DNA from: Heliopora coerulea
Taxonomy: Eukaryota; Cnidaria; Anthozoa; Scleralcyonacea; Helioporidae
Assembly: GCA_030142905.1 (NCBI GenBank)
Contig: JASJOG010000167.1
Location: 595,001 to 659,000, forward strand
Direction: 5' to 3'
Length of the DNA stretch: 64,000 nt
Under the pieces are notes generated by a model. The model saw nothing but the letters and a program-made list of their open reading frames with translations. It did no database searches and was not told the DNA's origin. Position numbers and translations under genes: made by a program. Of this stretch, positions 63,368 to 64,000 are shown in pieces. How positions within the stretch are numbered: position 1 is the first letter of the stretch; the number at the start of each line of letters is the position of its first letter.

Positions 63368-64000
63368 TTAACGGATAAGACTTAAAGAGACAATTTCAAC
63401 ACATTGCCATATATTTTGAAATACTGCTCGAATCATTGATCTAATGCTTTTATCCACTTCTCTGGCCCATATAAATAATTTTACAATCATTGGCGTGGAT
63501 TGGCCAACTTTCGACAAACGCAAATAACTCAAGCAACAACCGTTACACAGCTCCATTCACCAATCGTCTTATCTTGCGCAGATAAAGCGATTTTGAGGAG
63601 ATTGAAAATTTTTGAGAGCGACTCGTCTAATCAACGGAATTCGATTTGTTTTATAATGTTTGGGTAGGAAAGATCATTTTAGAAGCATTGGTTTTGTTTT
63701 GCTTAACTATTCTACTTTTAACCTAAATCTAGCCATACTTACGGCATTTAACGTATAAGGCGAAACGGGACAATTTCAACACATTGCCATATATTTAAAA
63801 ATACTGTTCGAATCAATGATCTAATGCTTTTATCCACTTCTCTGGCCAATGTAGATTATTTAGTAATCATTGTAGAGGTTTGGACAACTTTCGACAAACG
63901 CCACTAACTCAAGCCTCAACCGTTACACAGCTCCATTCATCAATCGTCTTATCTCGCGCAGATAAAGCGATTTTGAGATGAATGAAAATTTTTTAGGGCA
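63368..64000 (-). repeat. sat379 higher-order repeat, copy 3 (cut by window end)
   Basis: The first 633 bp of a third copy. It shares with copy 2 the changes TATTCGGC and TTAACGGATAAG, absent from copy 1. It differs at 63,883, where TTTGGACAACTTTCG replaces TTTGGAGATCTTTCG. Confidence 0.85.

Larger units (their letters stand above)
46291..64000 (-). repeat. sat379 tandem array, inverted orientation
   Basis: About 46 monomers of ~379 bp in inverted orientation. Adjacent monomers near 46,680 and 47,060 are almost identical, and 50,753 resembles 51,890 (three monomers apart). Farther right the array turns into a long higher-order repeat. The monomer conserves TTATCTCGCGGAGATAA or close variants and GAAAATTTTTGAGAG. 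No gene or RNA gene is recognised. Confidence 0.95.

Noticed and set aside
42575..63556. Open frames of 60-83 codons on both strands of sat379
   Set aside because: They appear on both strands at the same monomer position and reflect repeat identity. There is no codon-position bias visible and no known domain.
32106..64000. CENP-B box in the satellites
   Set aside because: The closest string, TTCGGGATACCGG in sat253, lacks the CGGG at the required spacing, and sat379 has no match. A centromere role cannot be argued from this motif.

Overview
The window is non-coding repetitive DNA from a eukaryotic chromosome, most probably a subtelomere. The + strand carries CCCTAA arrays (G-strand TTAGGG, the telomere type of most animals and many fungi and protists). 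All 24 arrays lie between 621 and 27,990 and all have the same orientation, as expected if the chromosome end is to the left. The species cannot be named from the sequence. I find no protein-coding gene: the short open frames are by-products of the repeats.

Layout. (1) 1-27,990: a ~253-bp satellite (sat253) interleaved with 24 degenerate telomere-type arrays, about 9.5 kb in total. (2) 27,991-32,105: sat253 in plain tandem, same orientation, 16 tRNA-like copies on the + strand. (3) 32,106-41,793: sat253 inverted, 39 tRNA-like copies on the - strand; the two arms meet tail to tail at ~32,105. (4) ~41,800-46,290: an unrelated AT-rich ~379-bp satellite (sat379). (5) 46,291-64,000: sat379 inverted, ending in a 13-monomer higher-order repeat of 4,925 bp present in two full copies and the start of a third.

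The main observation is that every sat253 monomer holds a 72-nt tRNA-shaped sequence: 7-bp acceptor stem, D arm with GG, T arm, internal A-box-like and B-box-like promoters, and a T5 run just downstream. It most resembles a threonine tRNA (anticodon position GGT, GCGAG T-stem), but it has C instead of T at position 33 and a weak anticodon stem, so it looks tRNA-derived, not a decoding tRNA. I located about 107 full-length copies. In 24 further monomers the telomere array sits at one fixed place: it starts at the CCCT of AATCCCT, replaces the 5' acceptor strand and most of the A box, and ends at AGGTAGAGC. The shared breakpoints point to one founding event (telomere sequence joined to a tRNA-like unit), later amplified as a composite block.

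The rest of the structure records repeat turnover: segmental duplications of 506, 1,010, 1,264, 1,695-1,808, 2,291-2,357, 2,790, 3,406 and 4,925 bp, two inversions, and several microhomology-type junctions. All copy comparisons were made by eye; no alignment was run.
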